Origin: Gynuella sunshinyii YC6258
GTDB lineage: Bacteria > Pseudomonadota > Gammaproteobacteria > Pseudomonadales > Natronospirillaceae
Assembly: GCF_000940805.1 (NCBI RefSeq)
Contig: NZ_CP007142.1
Span: 5,184,593-5,248,592 of the forward strand
Direction of reading: 5' to 3'
DNA: 64,000 bases
The notes under the pieces are model-generated. The model had not been told where the DNA came from. It was given only the letters and a program-made list of their open reading frames with translations, and searched no databases. A program made the translations under genes and the position numbers. This document shows positions 19,999 through 30,386 of the stretch, piece by piece (position 1 is the first letter of the stretch; every line of letters begins with the position of its first letter).

Positions 19999-21141
19999 GT
20001 TTTTTCTGACAAATGCTCTTAACTGATAACCGTCCTGCTTGAGGCTTTTAGCCAGTAAAACAGTTTGTTCTTTACTGGTGAATGGCCCGAGAAAAAGCTT
20101 TTCAGTCCCATCAGAATCACTAATAAACCAATCAGAACCGGATATTTTCTGGCCAATTCCGGTCATGACCCTGGCGACTTTGGCATCTTGCAATTCTATA
20201 TAGTAGTAAGGTCCGGTTGCCGGCAAGACAGAATGAATAGGAGGCTTATACTCTGAGCTTTCCAGTCGCCCGGATTTACGGAAAAAAGCCATTTTGGAGA
20301 GAGAGTTTTTCAAACCGGCGATACTGTCTCGGTTAGACAGCGGACCGATGAAAATACGGTGCCCGGACTCATACGATGTTGCGGTCAACGGCACACCAAG
20401 AGCCAACAATTGTTTGTTGGTAAAATAGCTGACCGTTGCTTTATCAGAATCTGTCACACCGAGATGAATAAAATAATGACTACCCGATTTTAACGCGGTA
20501 AATGGCTTGATATTAGTGGCCTGAGCCGTTTGGGTTTTGGCCTTTTCAGGTTTTTGGGTTTTCTCTGCTTTCGGTTTTGGCGTCCTTGGCTTGACTGAAG
20601 CGGCCCCTCCCCAACCCTGTTGAATACCCAGTGCTACCTGCAGACGCTGATCTTCTTCAAAGCCAGTCAAACTTTCCGCCCGCAACTGTAACAGCCAGGT
20701 AGGAGATACGGAGTAATCAGCTGAAAGGCCATAACGGATACCCATCGTTCCGATATCCACCAACGTCTTATCCGTCCCATCCAACACCACATCAGCCAGT
20801 GAATTTTGAATGCCCAGAGAAGGACCGACAGCGACACGCCCAAACTTCAAAAACGGCCAATCTACACCAATATCTGAATACAACAACGCATGCTCAACAT
20901 CGATTCCATCATAATCGTATTGCAGGCTGGGCAGATACTGGACAGTTGCATCAAACCTGGGCCCAACACCGGTTGTATTTCCAAACACCAGACCAACCCC
21001 AACCCCAGGCGTACCATTTGAAATGTCGGAATAGGTGACCTGCCCCTTCACACCAACGCCCACACCTCCAATAGATGCAGCTCCAACGGATACAGAAGCA
21101 GCAGAAAACAATAATACCAGGACGCAGGAGTTGGTTTTCAC
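19987..21141 (-). CDS. outer-membrane-like protein with C-terminal SPOR-like repeats
   Basis: I chose the GTG at 21141 because AAAGGA lies 8 nt upstream and the product then begins with a standard signal peptide ending SVSVGA. The next 170 residues are glycine-rich beta strands with aromatic ends (QVTYSDI, GPRFDATVQYLP, YGLSADYSVSPTW), as in a small outer-membrane beta-barrel. A Pro/Lys-rich linker (KPRTPKPKAEKTQKPEKAKT) follows, then two SPOR-like repeats (IHLGVTDSDKATVSYFTNKQLLA and YIELQDAKVARVMTGIGQKI). SPOR domains bind denuded peptidoglycan. A barrel joined to peptidoglycan-binding repeats suggests envelope tethering. The function is not known. Confidence 0.7.
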   Translation of the reverse strand: MKTNSCVLVLLFSAASVSVGAASIGGVGVGVKGQVTYSDISNGTPGVGVGLVFGNTTGVGPRFDATVQYLPSLQYDYDGIDVEHALLYSDIGVDWPFLKFGRVAVGPSLGIQNSLADVVLDGTDKTLVDIGTMGIRYGLSADYSVSPTWLLQLRAESLTGFEEDQRLQVALGIQQGWGGAASVKPRTPKPKAEKTQKPEKAKTQTAQATNIKPFTALKSGSHYFIHLGVTDSDKATVSYFTNKQLLALGVPLTATSYESGHRIFIGPLSNRDSIAGLKNSLSKMAFFRKSGRLESSEYKPPIHSVLPATGPYYYIELQDAKVARVMTGIGQKISGSDWFISDSDGTEKLFLGPFTSKEQTVLLAKSLKQDGYQLRAFVRKNLLQ

Positions 21142-21469
21142 AGTTATATTCCTTTTATAACACAGCAAATTGAGCAGCATAGACTGCAGTCAGGATAGTT
21201 ATCCGGTTACTTATCCCTTAAACAATAAGCAGATAAACAACCATCGACATAAAACCAGAGAGCACAATATATGAAAGCTGTCAGAGCGCCAATGACGAAA
21301 TCTGAATGTTGAGATTGATTTCTAAAAAAAGCTGCTCTTAAATCGATCGCGGCCAAATTAAGCGGATTGACTCCCCCTCTGAATTAGAAAATGTCTTTGA
21401 ACTGTCATTGTTGTAACCCGATTGTGCAGTTAAGATTCCGGCCATTCAAACCTACCAAAAGGCTCCGCA

Positions 21470-22276
21470 ATGCTTACCTACCCGAAAATTGACCCTGTCC
21501 TGATTCACATCGGCCCTGTGTCCGTCCACTGGTATGGAGTGATGTATCTACTTGGGTTTGTCGCCGGCCTGTGGCTTGCCAAGACCAGAGCCCGCAAATC
21601 AGGCAGCGGCTGGACAGTCGATCAGGTCGATGACCTGCTGGTTTATATCGTACTTGGAATCATCCTCGGCGGACGCATGGGTTATGTTTTTATCTACCAC
21701 ATCGACCTGTTTTTTCAGAACCCCCTGTATCTGTTTAAGATCTGGCAGGGAGGCATGTCTTTCCATGGCGGATTCATAGGCGTCACCGTTGCATTATGGC
21801 TGTTTGCCCGTAAACACAACAAAAAATGGATTGATGTTGGCGATTTCACAGCACCTCTCATCCCCCCTGGACTCGCCTTTGGCCGACTAGGCAACTTTAT
21901 CAATGGTGAGTTATGGGGAAGAACCACAGATGTTCCCTGGGGCATGATTTTCCCGAATGCCGGAGACCTGCCCAGACACCCCAGTCAACTTTACCAGTTC
22001 GCTGGAGAGGGAGTGTTGCTATTTATACTAATGTGGTGGTTCAGCTCCAAACCTCGACCACGATATGCTGTTACAGCAATGTTCATGATCGGTTATGGTG
22101 CTTTCAGGACAATGGCAGAGTTTTTCCGCCAACCAGACGATCAACTGGGTTTTCTGGCGTTTGATTTTCTGACCATGGGTATGCTGCTGTCTGTTCCCAT
22201 GGTGATCATTGGCACGATCCTAATGATCTATGCCTACCGAAAAGGAGAATTACATCAAAAACCGAACAAATTATAA
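21470..22276 (+). CDS. lgt: prolipoprotein diacylglyceryl transferase
   Basis: Lgt transfers diacylglycerol from phosphatidylglycerol to the lipobox cysteine of prolipoproteins, the first step of lipoprotein maturation. The 268-aa inner-membrane protein shows the family signatures [26 protein letters not shown] with the essential His, and [14 protein letters not shown]. Seven membrane segments are evident. It probably modifies the two lipoproteins encoded at 38.7 and 40.4 kb in this window. It is followed by a hairpin and then htpX. Confidence 0.97.
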   Translation: MLTYPKIDPVLIHIGPVSVHWYGVMYLLGFVAGLWLAKTRARKSGSGWTVDQVDDLLVYIVLGIILGGRMGYVFIYHIDLFFQNPLYLFKIWQGGMSFHGGFIGVTVALWLFARKHNKKWIDVGDFTAPLIPPGLAFGRLGNFINGELWGRTTDVPWGMIFPNAGDLPRHPSQLYQFAGEGVLLFILMWWFSSKPRPRYAVTAMFMIGYGAFRTMAEFFRQPDDQLGFLAFDFLTMGMLLSVPMVIIGTILMIYAYRKGELHQKPNKL

Positions 22277-22282
22277 CCAGAG

Positions 22283-22309
22283 TGAGACAATATATGATGT
22301 TTTGTCTCA
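22283..22309 (+). terminator. hairpin after lgt
   Basis: TGAGACAA (22283-22290) and TTGTCTCA (22302-22309) form an 8-bp stem with an 11-nt loop just past the lgt stop. No clear T-run follows, so termination is possible but weakly supported. Confidence 0.35.
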
Positions 22310-22416
22310 ACTGTGTCAAACCTGAGTAAAACACTCTGGAGCCTTATTGCGACAGTCTCATTTAACCGTTATCTAATATCCGCCTTCAAGTTTGTTATGA
22401 GAAACAACTGATATTT

Positions 22417-23286
22417 ATGATGCGCTCTGTCTTATTTCTGGCAACCAACCTCGCGGTTGTCCTAACGTTCGGTGTATTCCTGAACATCATTCTTCCGGCA
22501 CTGGGTATCCAGACCGGAAATATGATGGGTTTACTCATATTCTGTATGCTGTTTGGAGTTGGCGGCTCGTTTATTTCGCTCATGCTGTCGAAAAAAATGG
22601 CCTTGATGTCTGTTGGCGGCAAAGTCATTGACACCCCCCAGAACAGCGAAGAACGCTGGCTTGTCAACACCGTAGCCCGGTTGGCAAAACAGGCCGGTTT
22701 ACCCATGCCCGAAGTCGCGTTATACCAATCACCGGATATCAATGCTTTCGCCACAGGTTCTGGTAAAGACAAATCCCTCGTGGCGGTCAGTACCGGGCTG
22801 CTACACAGTATGAATCAGGATGAAAGAGAAGCTGTACTCGCACACGAACTCAGTCATATAGCCAATGGTGATATGGTGACAATGGCACTGATTCAAGGAG
22901 TTTTGAACACTTTCGTAATGTTTTTTGCACGTATCGTGGCAGAAATTATCAGTAATGCAGTCAGAAGTAATAATCAAAGTGGGGAAGGTCTTGGTTTTCT
23001 TGCCAGGATGGGCATCATTTTCGTCATGGAAATGGTGTTTGGACTGATTGCCAGCGTCATCGCCATGTGGTTTAGCAGGCAACGGGAATACCGGGCGGAT
23101 GCCGGAGCTGGATGTCTGGTTGGAAAAGAAAAGATGATCGCCGCTCTGCAGCGTCTGAAACAAAGTCAGCCATCACATCTTGAAGGTCAATTAACCGCAT
23201 TCGGCATTATTGGCCGGCCACGGGATCTGCTTTCCTCACATCCTAGTCTGGATGATCGTATCCGGGCGCTACAGTCAGCATCCTGA
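22417..23286 (+). CDS. htpX: membrane zinc protease HtpX
   Basis: HtpX is a heat-shock-linked M48 metalloprotease that degrades misfolded inner-membrane proteins. The 289-aa protein has two N-terminal membrane helices, the zinc site HELSH in [13 protein letters not shown], two more membrane segments ([12 protein letters not shown] and [14 protein letters not shown]) and the downstream EYRADAGA glutamate. The start MMRSVLFLA matches the family start. It is probably monocistronic with a strong terminator. Confidence 0.96.
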   Translation: MMRSVLFLATNLAVVLTFGVFLNIILPALGIQTGNMMGLLIFCMLFGVGGSFISLMLSKKMALMSVGGKVIDTPQNSEERWLVNTVARLAKQAGLPMPEVALYQSPDINAFATGSGKDKSLVAVSTGLLHSMNQDEREAVLAHELSHIANGDMVTMALIQGVLNTFVMFFARIVAEIISNAVRSNNQSGEGLGFLARMGIIFVMEMVFGLIASVIAMWFSRQREYRADAGAGCLVGKEKMIAALQRLKQSQPSHLEGQLTAFGIIGRPRDLLSSHPSLDDRIRALQSAS

Positions 23287-23293
23287 TATCCAT

Positions 23294-23333
23294 GCCGTGG
23301 AACATGCCTGAAAGATCAGTTCCACGGCTTCTT
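23294..23333 (+). terminator. terminator after htpX
   Basis: GCCGTGGAAC (23294-23303) and GTTCCACGGC (23319-23328) form a perfect 10-bp GC-rich stem with a 15-nt loop, followed by TTCTTATT. Confidence 0.7.
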
Positions 23334-23526
23334 ATTGTAATTTTCGATTTCCGTTTCGCCTTGCGATATTTTTTGCAATCCCTCCTATTTACGAGCACCA
23401 CTCACGTCAGCCAACCCGCAGATAATCTATTCCATTCACCGAAAGTTACGTTACTATCGTGTCAGGGAAGCAAAATAACAACGCAGACGCCTGATGACTT
23501 GGGCCGACGCTACATGTGGGGTTTTT

Positions 23527-25692
23527 ATGCATCTGATTAAAGATTTGGAAGCGGCACTGATAGCATGTCCATTTGATATTCTCGGCTGGCAACAGCATCA
23601 GGGGGTCGATCTTATTCGAGCCTGGATCCCCGGAGCTCAAAGCATCGCTATTAGCTCTCTGGAAGAACATAGTGAACAAATGGAGATGCAGGAATTGGGC
23701 GAAGGAGGATTATTCGAATTACCCTGGCTTGGTAATAAACCCAAATTCACCTATCGACTACACATTACCCGCTCAGATACCTCCTTCTCCATTATCGACC
23801 CTTATCAGTTCAAAGATCGCAGTTTTCAGGATTTTCCGCAGGACGAAGACCACATCTATCACAATATGGGGGCGCAGCTTTGTCAGGCTCAGGGGGTGGA
23901 CGGTCAGACTGTCGAGGGTGTCAGATTCGCGCTTTACGCTCCTAATGCCAGGGCTGTCAGCGTAGTGGGCAACTTCAATGACTGGGATGGCAGACGCACT
24001 CCTATGGCCAGCGGTAATGACGGAATATGGCGCCTGTTTATCCCTGCCCTTCAGGCAGGAGATCTCTACAAATACGAACTCAAAAACCAACAGGGGCATC
24101 TGCTGCCACTCAAATCAGACCCTGTCGGTTTTTACCATGAGCAATATCCTTCATTTGCTTCTGTGGTAACCGACCACTCCAGCTATCAGTGGCGGGATCA
24201 AAAATGGCAGCAACGACCGCTACCGGTCTGGAAAGAAACCCCCATTTGCGTTTATGAAGTTCATGCCGGCAGCTGGAAACACCATAAAGGCCAACCCCTT
24301 AGCTGGCTGGAACTCAAAGATCAATTGATCCCTTATGTCGTGGAGATGGGCTTTACCCATATCGAGCTGCTTCCGGTCATGGAATACCCTTACGATGGTT
24401 CCTGGGGGTATCAGCCCCTTGGATTGTTCGCACCAACCAGCCGATTTGGCACCGTAGACGACTTCAAAACCTTTGTCGATGCCTGTCACCAAGCTGAAAT
24501 CGGCGTCATTGTCGACTGGGTTCCAGCACATTTCCCATCCGATGCCCATGGTCTGGCAAGGTTTGATGGCACCCCTCTTTATGAATATGAAGATCCTCGT
24601 CGAGGCTGGCATCCCGACTGGAATTCCTACATTTATGATTTCGGTCGCAAGACTGTCTGCGATTTTCTGATCAGCTCTGCAGTCGCCTGGTGCGATCTTT
24701 TTCATGTCGATGGCATCCGGGTCGATGCCGTCGCCTCAATTCTGTATCTGGATTATTCCCGCGAAGAAGGAGAATGGATTCCTAACATCCATGGTGGAAA
24801 TCACAACTACGAAGCCATTAATTTTATTCGGCGTTTCAATAGTGCCGTTTACGGCCACTTCCCCAAAGCGTTCACCGTGGCCGAAGAATCAACATCATTT
24901 GATGGTGTCAGCCGGCCTGTCCATAACGGCGGTCTTGGATTTGGCTTCAAATGGAATATGGGGTGGATGCATGACACTCTGGAGTACATGAAGCACGAAC
25001 CCATACATCGGAAATACCATCACAACGAAATCTCCTTCCCAATGGTTTATGCCTATAGCGAAAACTACATACTGCCACTCTCACACGATGAGGTAGTGCA
25101 TGGCAAAGGATCGATTATCGGTAAAATGCCCGGAGACGAATGGCAGCAGACTGCCAATCTGCGGGCTTATTATGCATTCATGTACTGCCATCCCGGGAAA
25201 AAACTTAATTTCATGGGTAATGAATTTGGCCAGGTAGGAGAATGGCAGCACCAGCACAGTCTTGACTGGCACATTCTGGAGTTTGACCGTCATCATGGCA
25301 TACAAAAACTGTTTAAAGATCTAAACCACCTGTATCGCACTGAACCGTCACTTTATCGACTAGACAGCGACCCTTCAGGATTTCAGTGGCTTAACTATGG
25401 CGACGCAGATGCCAGTGTTATCAGCTTTATGCGGTTTGATCATAATCGTCAGGGGCCCCTCATCGTTATCGCAAACTTTACTCCGGTTCCCCATGAACGT
25501 TATCGCCTGGGGGTTCCGGAATCTGGATCCTATCAACTGATATTCAACTCAGATGCCAAAGAATACTGGGGCAGCGGTTTCGATACCGGCATAGACTACA
25601 TGGCTGATGAGATCGCTCAGGACGATCAACAGTTTTCCATTGAAGTCCGTTTACCCCCCCTGGCAACTATAGTTATCAGAAAGCAACCTTAA
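23527..25692 (+). CDS. glgB: 1,4-alpha-glucan branching enzyme
   Basis: GlgB builds alpha-1,6 branches in glycogen. The 721-aa protein has an N-terminal beta module, a CBM48 domain (RFALYAPNARAVSVVGNFNDWDG) and the GH13 catalytic barrel. The nucleophile lies in HVDGIRVDAVASILY, the acid/base in FTVAEESTS and the third carboxylate in LPLSHDEVVHGKGS. ATG at 23527 is chosen because GGGG lies just upstream, and an earlier in-frame start at 23494 lacks support. glgX follows after 51 bp, so the two probably form an operon for glycogen structure. Confidence 0.96.
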   Translation: MHLIKDLEAALIACPFDILGWQQHQGVDLIRAWIPGAQSIAISSLEEHSEQMEMQELGEGGLFELPWLGNKPKFTYRLHITRSDTSFSIIDPYQFKDRSFQDFPQDEDHIYHNMGAQLCQAQGVDGQTVEGVRFALYAPNARAVSVVGNFNDWDGRRTPMASGNDGIWRLFIPALQAGDLYKYELKNQQGHLLPLKSDPVGFYHEQYPSFASVVTDHSSYQWRDQKWQQRPLPVWKETPICVYEVHAGSWKHHKGQPLSWLELKDQLIPYVVEMGFTHIELLPVMEYPYDGSWGYQPLGLFAPTSRFGTVDDFKTFVDACHQAEIGVIVDWVPAHFPSDAHGLARFDGTPLYEYEDPRRGWHPDWNSYIYDFGRKTVCDFLISSAVAWCDLFHVDGIRVDAVASILYLDYSREEGEWIPNIHGGNHNYEAINFIRRFNSAVYGHFPKAFTVAEESTSFDGVSRPVHNGGLGFGFKWNMGWMHDTLEYMKHEPIHRKYHHNEISFPMVYAYSENYILPLSHDEVVHGKGSIIGKMPGDEWQQTANLRAYYAFMYCHPGKKLNFMGNEFGQVGEWQHQHSLDWHILEFDRHHGIQKLFKDLNHLYRTEPSLYRLDSDPSGFQWLNYGDADASVISFMRFDHNRQGPLIVIANFTPVPHERYRLGVPESGSYQLIFNSDAKEYWGSGFDTGIDYMADEIAQDDQQFSIEVRLPPLATIVIRKQP

Positions 25693-25743
25693 ATCACGGC
25701 CGGATCGACCGCTGATAATCGGGCAAGAGAGAATATTGGCATT

Positions 25744-27909
25744 ATGACGATCACTTACGCGCACACCATCACCCAGGGGAAACTCAAACCCCTGGGTGCG
25801 ACTCTGAATCATGTGGGATGCAACTTCGCTGTCCATGCCCCCTGGGCCACAAAAGTTGAACTGTGTTTATTCAATAATGAAGACAGTGAGACCGAACGAT
25901 TGGTTCTGCCCAGTAGAACAGGCTCCATCTGGTATGGTTTCGTTCCGGGGATACAAGCCGGACAACGTTATGGTTATCGGGTACACGGCACATTTGCACC
26001 TGGTCGCGGGATGATGTTCAATCCCAGTAAATTGCTGATCGACCCATATGCTCACGCCTTGTCAGAGCCCTGTGCATTTGGCAGTCTGCAATTCGGCTAT
26101 GATCGCAAACACCCTCATTCGATTAAAAAGTGCACCAAGGATTCCGCCAAGCAAATTCCCAAATCAGTGGTTGTTGATCATGAATTTGACTGGCAGGGAA
26201 TCACCAAGCCCGGGCACAGTTGGAACGATACCATCCTGTACGAAACCCATGTTCGCGGCATCACCAAACAATTTACTCAGATTCCGGAAGAAATCCGGGG
26301 CACCTATCTCGGGATGGCCCATCCAGCGACCGTAGCCTATTTAAAACTGCTCGGAATTACCGCCGTACAACTGATGCCGATATATGCGTTTGTATCTGAA
26401 GAGCGCCTTAATAACCTTGGCCTATCCAACTACTGGGGCTACAACCCGGTCAACTTTTTCTCACCTGATCCCCGCTATGCATACAAAGATGCAGTGACCG
26501 AGGTAAAAACTCTCGTCAGAGAGCTTCACAAAGCCGGAATTGAAGTCGTTCTGGATGTAGTCTACAACCATACAGCGGAAGGCAATACGTCAGGCCCGAC
26601 CTACAGTTTCCGTGGAATGAACCGGGGCTTCTATCGTACCCAACCTCATGATCGTACTCAGTACGTCGATTACAGCGGCTGCGGTAATACCCCCAACATA
26701 TATCGAACCTCCGTGCTGCGCATGGTTATGGACAGCATGAGACACTGGATCACCCACTATCACATTGATGGATTCAGGTTTGACCTGGCTGCAGCCCTGG
26801 GACGAGAACAATGGGATTACAACAAATCATCCTCATTTTTCAAAACCATTGCCCAAGACCCGATCCTGACCGACATCAAACTGATTGCCGAACCCTGGGA
26901 TATCGGCATGGGAGGTTATCAGCTGGGTCAGTTTCCTGAGCAATGGTATGAATGTAATGACAAGTTCCGTGATACCGTGCGTTCATTCTGGCGGGGTGAT
27001 CAGGGAAAACTGCCTGACTTTGCCACCAGAATGATGGGGAGTCGGGACATCTTCCGTAAAGGTGCCCGGGAGACCTCCACCAGTCTGAATTTTATTACCT
27101 ACCACGACGGTTTCACCCTTGAAGATCTGGTGAGTTACAACTTTCGTCACAACCATGACAACATGGAAAACAACAATGATGGGCACGGCAACAATATCAG
27201 CGCCAACTACGGTATAGAAGGTCCGACCACTAACCCCCAGATCAGACATCTTCGTGCCCGGCAAAAACGCAACATGATCGCAACCCTTATGCTGTCTCAG
27301 GGCAGCGTTCATTTTCTTGGCGGTGATGAAATCAGTCGAACCCAACATGGCAACAACAATGCATATTGTCAGGATAACGAAATCAGCTGGTACGACTGGA
27401 AACTCAATATTGAAGAACTGCGTATGCTGGAGTTTGTACGCCAGATGATCAATATTCGTAAAGCTTCAACCTTGCTGGGAGATCTGGTCCTTAATCCGGA
27501 ACAGAGCGAACACGAACCGGTTACCAGCGACGAAGTTCACTGGTTTCGTCCAGATGGCGAAGCGATGAGCATAGCTGACTGGCATAATCCAACCATGAAC
27601 TCCATCACCGTACTGCTCTCTACCAGTATTGTCAGCTTTAGCAAAGATGTTCTGAAGGAGTGCCAGGAATGTTTTTTACTACTCATTAACGCCGGTCGGA
27701 CAAAACAGACATTTACGATACCGGCCAGTCCGGCAGGTGGATGGAAAATGGTGTTCAATACGGCTGAAAACGATGGCCTTCGGCCTCCGGCCTGGTGTTT
27801 GATCAATGATCAGATTGACTTATGCGATCATTCCCTGACCTTGCTAAGCCATCCAAACTGGGTTGCCGGCACAACCTATGAGCCCCTTGACCTTATCCAT
27901 GAAGGTTGA
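25744..27909 (+). CDS. glgX: glycogen debranching enzyme, isoamylase type
   Basis: GlgX removes alpha-1,6 branches, typically the short stubs left by glycogen phosphorylase. The 721-aa protein has an N-terminal CBM48-like domain (GCNFAVHAPWATKVELCLF). The barrel has YETHVRGITK, YWGYNPVNFFSPDPRYA, DVVYNHTAEGN, nucleophile region DGFRFDLAA, acid/base region IAEPWD and TYHDGFTLEDLVSYN. It is intracellular, with no signal peptide, in contrast with the secreted pullulanase at 0.3 kb. It lies directly behind glgB. No other glg synthesis gene is present in the window. Confidence 0.95.
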   Translation: MTITYAHTITQGKLKPLGATLNHVGCNFAVHAPWATKVELCLFNNEDSETERLVLPSRTGSIWYGFVPGIQAGQRYGYRVHGTFAPGRGMMFNPSKLLIDPYAHALSEPCAFGSLQFGYDRKHPHSIKKCTKDSAKQIPKSVVVDHEFDWQGITKPGHSWNDTILYETHVRGITKQFTQIPEEIRGTYLGMAHPATVAYLKLLGITAVQLMPIYAFVSEERLNNLGLSNYWGYNPVNFFSPDPRYAYKDAVTEVKTLVRELHKAGIEVVLDVVYNHTAEGNTSGPTYSFRGMNRGFYRTQPHDRTQYVDYSGCGNTPNIYRTSVLRMVMDSMRHWITHYHIDGFRFDLAAALGREQWDYNKSSSFFKTIAQDPILTDIKLIAEPWDIGMGGYQLGQFPEQWYECNDKFRDTVRSFWRGDQGKLPDFATRMMGSRDIFRKGARETSTSLNFITYHDGFTLEDLVSYNFRHNHDNMENNNDGHGNNISANYGIEGPTTNPQIRHLRARQKRNMIATLMLSQGSVHFLGGDEISRTQHGNNNAYCQDNEISWYDWKLNIEELRMLEFVRQMINIRKASTLLGDLVLNPEQSEHEPVTSDEVHWFRPDGEAMSIADWHNPTMNSITVLLSTSIVSFSKDVLKECQECFLLLINAGRTKQTFTIPASPAGGWKMVFNTAENDGLRPPAWCLINDQIDLCDHSLTLLSHPNWVAGTTYEPLDLIHEG

Positions 27910-27922
27910 TGAGCACACTTGA

Positions 27923-28414
27923 TCAAGGCCAGTTAAACGCCACCTGCAACAATGGCTGACGGCTCTGATCATAGCTTTTCCATAAATCCGCATAACTGAT
28001 CCGACTATGCGGATGTATTGCTGTCGGAGCCAGGTCCGACAACGGTTTTAAGACGAACGCGCTGGTCAGGATTTCTGCTCTTGGCAAGGTGATACCATCA
28101 ATGTCACCCACAACATCACCATAAGTCAGGATATCGATATCGAGCGTTCTGGCACTGAAGCGGGCCATCGAGCGATCACGCCCATGCAAATCCTCAATGG
28201 CCTTTAACTGCCGGCTCAACTCACCGCAACCAATCGTGACATCCACAGCCACCACCAGATTCAGAAAATCATCACCCTCAAATCCTACTGCAGCACTTTC
28301 ATAAACCGGCGACAAATCCAGCCTGCCAAAATGTTCACGCAGCATGTTCAGGCCACTGGTCAGATGACGATAACGATCAATATTACTGCCCAGACTCAAA
28401 TACACACGAACCAT
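27923..28414 (-). CDS. folK: hydroxymethyl-dihydropterin pyrophosphokinase
   Basis: FolK transfers pyrophosphate from ATP to 6-hydroxymethyl-dihydropterin in folate synthesis. The 163-aa protein has YLSLGSNI at the N-terminus, the VYESAAVGFEGDDFLNLVV segment, and the signature RDRSMARFSARTLDIDIL. Its ATG overlaps the folB stop (TAATG), so the two are translationally coupled. Confidence 0.94.
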   Translation of the reverse strand: MVRVYLSLGSNIDRYRHLTSGLNMLREHFGRLDLSPVYESAAVGFEGDDFLNLVVAVDVTIGCGELSRQLKAIEDLHGRDRSMARFSARTLDIDILTYGDVVGDIDGITLPRAEILTSAFVLKPLSDLAPTAIHPHSRISYADLWKSYDQSRQPLLQVAFNWP

Positions 28415-28782
28415 TACTGCGCCTCCACCTGACCATAATTCCGGTAAATCTGCACACCAACAGTCTGCGCGGCTTTAACTGCACCCGGTTTATACAGTGT
28501 CAGCAGAACACCAGGAACAGCAAACTCTTCATGAATCAGTCTGGCAGTTTCTTCTGCCAGGGTTTCAATCAATCCGTATTGAGAGGCACCAATAAACGCC
28601 AGCAACCGCTGGCTCAAGCGGTCATAATCCAGTGCTAGACTCAAATCATCATGACGGGCAGCCGGGCGATTATCCCAATCCAGTTCAATATCAAGAACGA
28701 GCTTTTGGGTAATACCCCGTTCCCAATCATAAACCCCGATCACCGCCTCAACTTCCAGGCCCTTGATGAGCACCTTATCCAC
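28414..28782 (-). CDS. folB: dihydroneopterin aldolase
   Basis: FolB converts 7,8-dihydroneopterin to hydroxymethyl-dihydropterin, the substrate of FolK. The 122-aa protein has KGLEVEAVIGVYDWERGITQ with the family's glutamate, LIETLAEETARLI and the lysine-containing TLYKPGAVKAA. It begins with GTG directly after the tsaD stop and overlaps folK, giving an operon tsaD-folB-folK. Confidence 0.93.
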   Translation of the reverse strand: MDKVLIKGLEVEAVIGVYDWERGITQKLVLDIELDWDNRPAARHDDLSLALDYDRLSQRLLAFIGASQYGLIETLAEETARLIHEEFAVPGVLLTLYKPGAVKAAQTVGVQIYRNYGQVEAQ

Positions 28783-28783
28783 G

Positions 28784-29824
28784 TTATACCTCTCTGACTG
28801 CAGGAACCTGTAATTCGGTTAACGGCCAACGGGCCCGGGGGCGAACGGCCAGATCAGTACACTCGCCAGCCATGAGACGCCTGGTTCCGGCATACGCAAT
28901 CATAGCGCCATTATCGGTACAGAATTCCACTCTTGGATAAAACAACCGACTGCGCTGCTTAACAGCCATCTCAGCCAGTTTTTCGCGCAAACGCAGATTG
29001 GCACTGACACCACCGGCAATCACCAGTGTTTTATGGCCGGTATGCTGGAGTGCCCGACGACATTTGATCGCCAGTGTATCGACGACAGCTTCCTGAAAAG
29101 CCCACGCCACATCCGCCATATCCTGTTCGGCCACGACTTCGTCCACCGCCAACGCGGCGATCTGTACCCGAACAGCAGTCTTCAAACCACTGAAACTGAA
29201 ATCCATTCCAGGACGATCCACCATCGGCCTGGGAAACACAAAACGGTCCGGATTACCCTGCTGTGCCAGTTTGCCAAGCAATGGTCCTCCCGGATAAGGC
29301 AACCCCATCATCTTGGCGGTTTTATCAAACGCTTCACCTGCCGCATCATCCAGAGTTTCACCCAGCAAGGTATAGGCACCGATGCCCTCAACATTGATCA
29401 ACATGGTATGCCCACCACTGACCAGCAATGCCACAAACGGAAAATCCGGACCATCCTCCTCCAATAAAGGCGCCAGCAGATGTCCTTCCATATGATGTAC
29501 GCCGATTGCGGGCACGTCCCAGGCGAGTGCCAGCGAACGTCCGACCATGGCCCCGACCATCAACGCACCAATCAACCCCGGCCCTTCGGTATAGGCGACG
29601 CCATCAACATCGCCCCAGGCCAGGCCGGCCTCGGCAAAACATCCCCGGATCAACCCGGGCAACTTGCGAATATGATCGCGACTGGCCAGCTCTGGTACGA
29701 CTCCGCCGAACTCGGCATGCATGTCGATTTGGCTGTATAACTGATGAGCCAGCAAGCCCTGCTCACTGTCATAAATGGCGACGCCGGTTTCGTCACAACT
29801 GGATTCTATGCCCAATACCCGCAT
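28784..29824 (-). CDS. tsaD: tRNA N6-adenosine threonylcarbamoyltransferase
   Basis: TsaD, with TsaB and TsaE, adds threonylcarbamoyl to A37 of tRNAs decoding ANN codons. The 346-aa protein begins [19 protein letters not shown]. It contains the metal-binding [44 protein letters not shown] and the late [12 protein letters not shown]. It is divergent from rpsU, the classic arrangement in Proteobacteria. Confidence 0.97.
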   Translation of the reverse strand: MRVLGIESSCDETGVAIYDSEQGLLAHQLYSQIDMHAEFGGVVPELASRDHIRKLPGLIRGCFAEAGLAWGDVDGVAYTEGPGLIGALMVGAMVGRSLALAWDVPAIGVHHMEGHLLAPLLEEDGPDFPFVALLVSGGHTMLINVEGIGAYTLLGETLDDAAGEAFDKTAKMMGLPYPGGPLLGKLAQQGNPDRFVFPRPMVDRPGMDFSFSGLKTAVRVQIAALAVDEVVAEQDMADVAWAFQEAVVDTLAIKCRRALQHTGHKTLVIAGGVSANLRLREKLAEMAVKQRSRLFYPRVEFCTDNGAMIAYAGTRRLMAGECTDLAVRPRARWPLTELQVPAVREV

Positions 29825-30114
29825 TGGAACCTCGTCTGTTAATCAGGGCGGGCATAATAATCGCGCCATCTCAGACATTAAAGCGTTTATCGTGTTGAAC
29901 CCATGATTTGATGAACATCACAACCCTTAATTATCATTCTGTCAGAGAAATCTGACAGGAACCGTACAACTCAGCTTTACTTAATCGCAGCAGATCAGTA
30001 AAATCCGCCCCCCTTGGTCTGCGCATCCCTGTCGATACCCGCAAGGTATCAATGCGATAACACCAAGGAACTCACTCATTAAATTAATTTGGTTGATCAA
30101 CAAAGGTTTATTGA

Positions 30115-30330
30115 ATGCCAAGCGTAAAAGTTAAAGAAAACGAACCATTTGACGTTGCCCTGCGTCGTTTCAAACGCTCCTGTGAAAAAGCAGGTGTTTT
30201 ATCCGAAGTTCGCCGTCGTGAATTCTACGAAAAACCAACCTGGGTTCGTAAACGCAAAGCTGCAGCTGCTGTAAAGCGTCACCAGAAAAAACTGAGCCGC
30301 GAAAACCGTCGTTTACAGCGTCTCTACTAA
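30115..30330 (+). CDS. rpsU: 30S ribosomal protein S21
   Basis: This 71-aa highly basic protein ([42 protein letters not shown]) is S21, the small-subunit protein that helps mRNA initiation. It heads the macromolecular-synthesis group with yqeY, dnaG and rpoD. A hairpin overlaps its stop codon and may set relative expression of the downstream genes. Confidence 0.98.
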   Translation: MPSVKVKENEPFDVALRRFKRSCEKAGVLSEVRRREFYEKPTWVRKRKAAAAVKRHQKKLSRENRRLQRLY

Positions 30331-30346
30331 CAGTTCGATCTGTTAG
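30327..30346 (+). terminator. hairpin at the end of rpsU (possible attenuator)
   Basis: CTAACAG (30327-30333) and CTGTTAG (30340-30346) form a 7-bp stem that includes the rpsU stop codon. It has no T-run. In the E. coli rpsU-dnaG-rpoD operon a partial terminator occupies this place, so an attenuating role is reasonable. Confidence 0.45.
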
Positions 30347-30386
30347 CAATAGGTAATACCTTAATAACTTCCACACGGAGTCCGGC

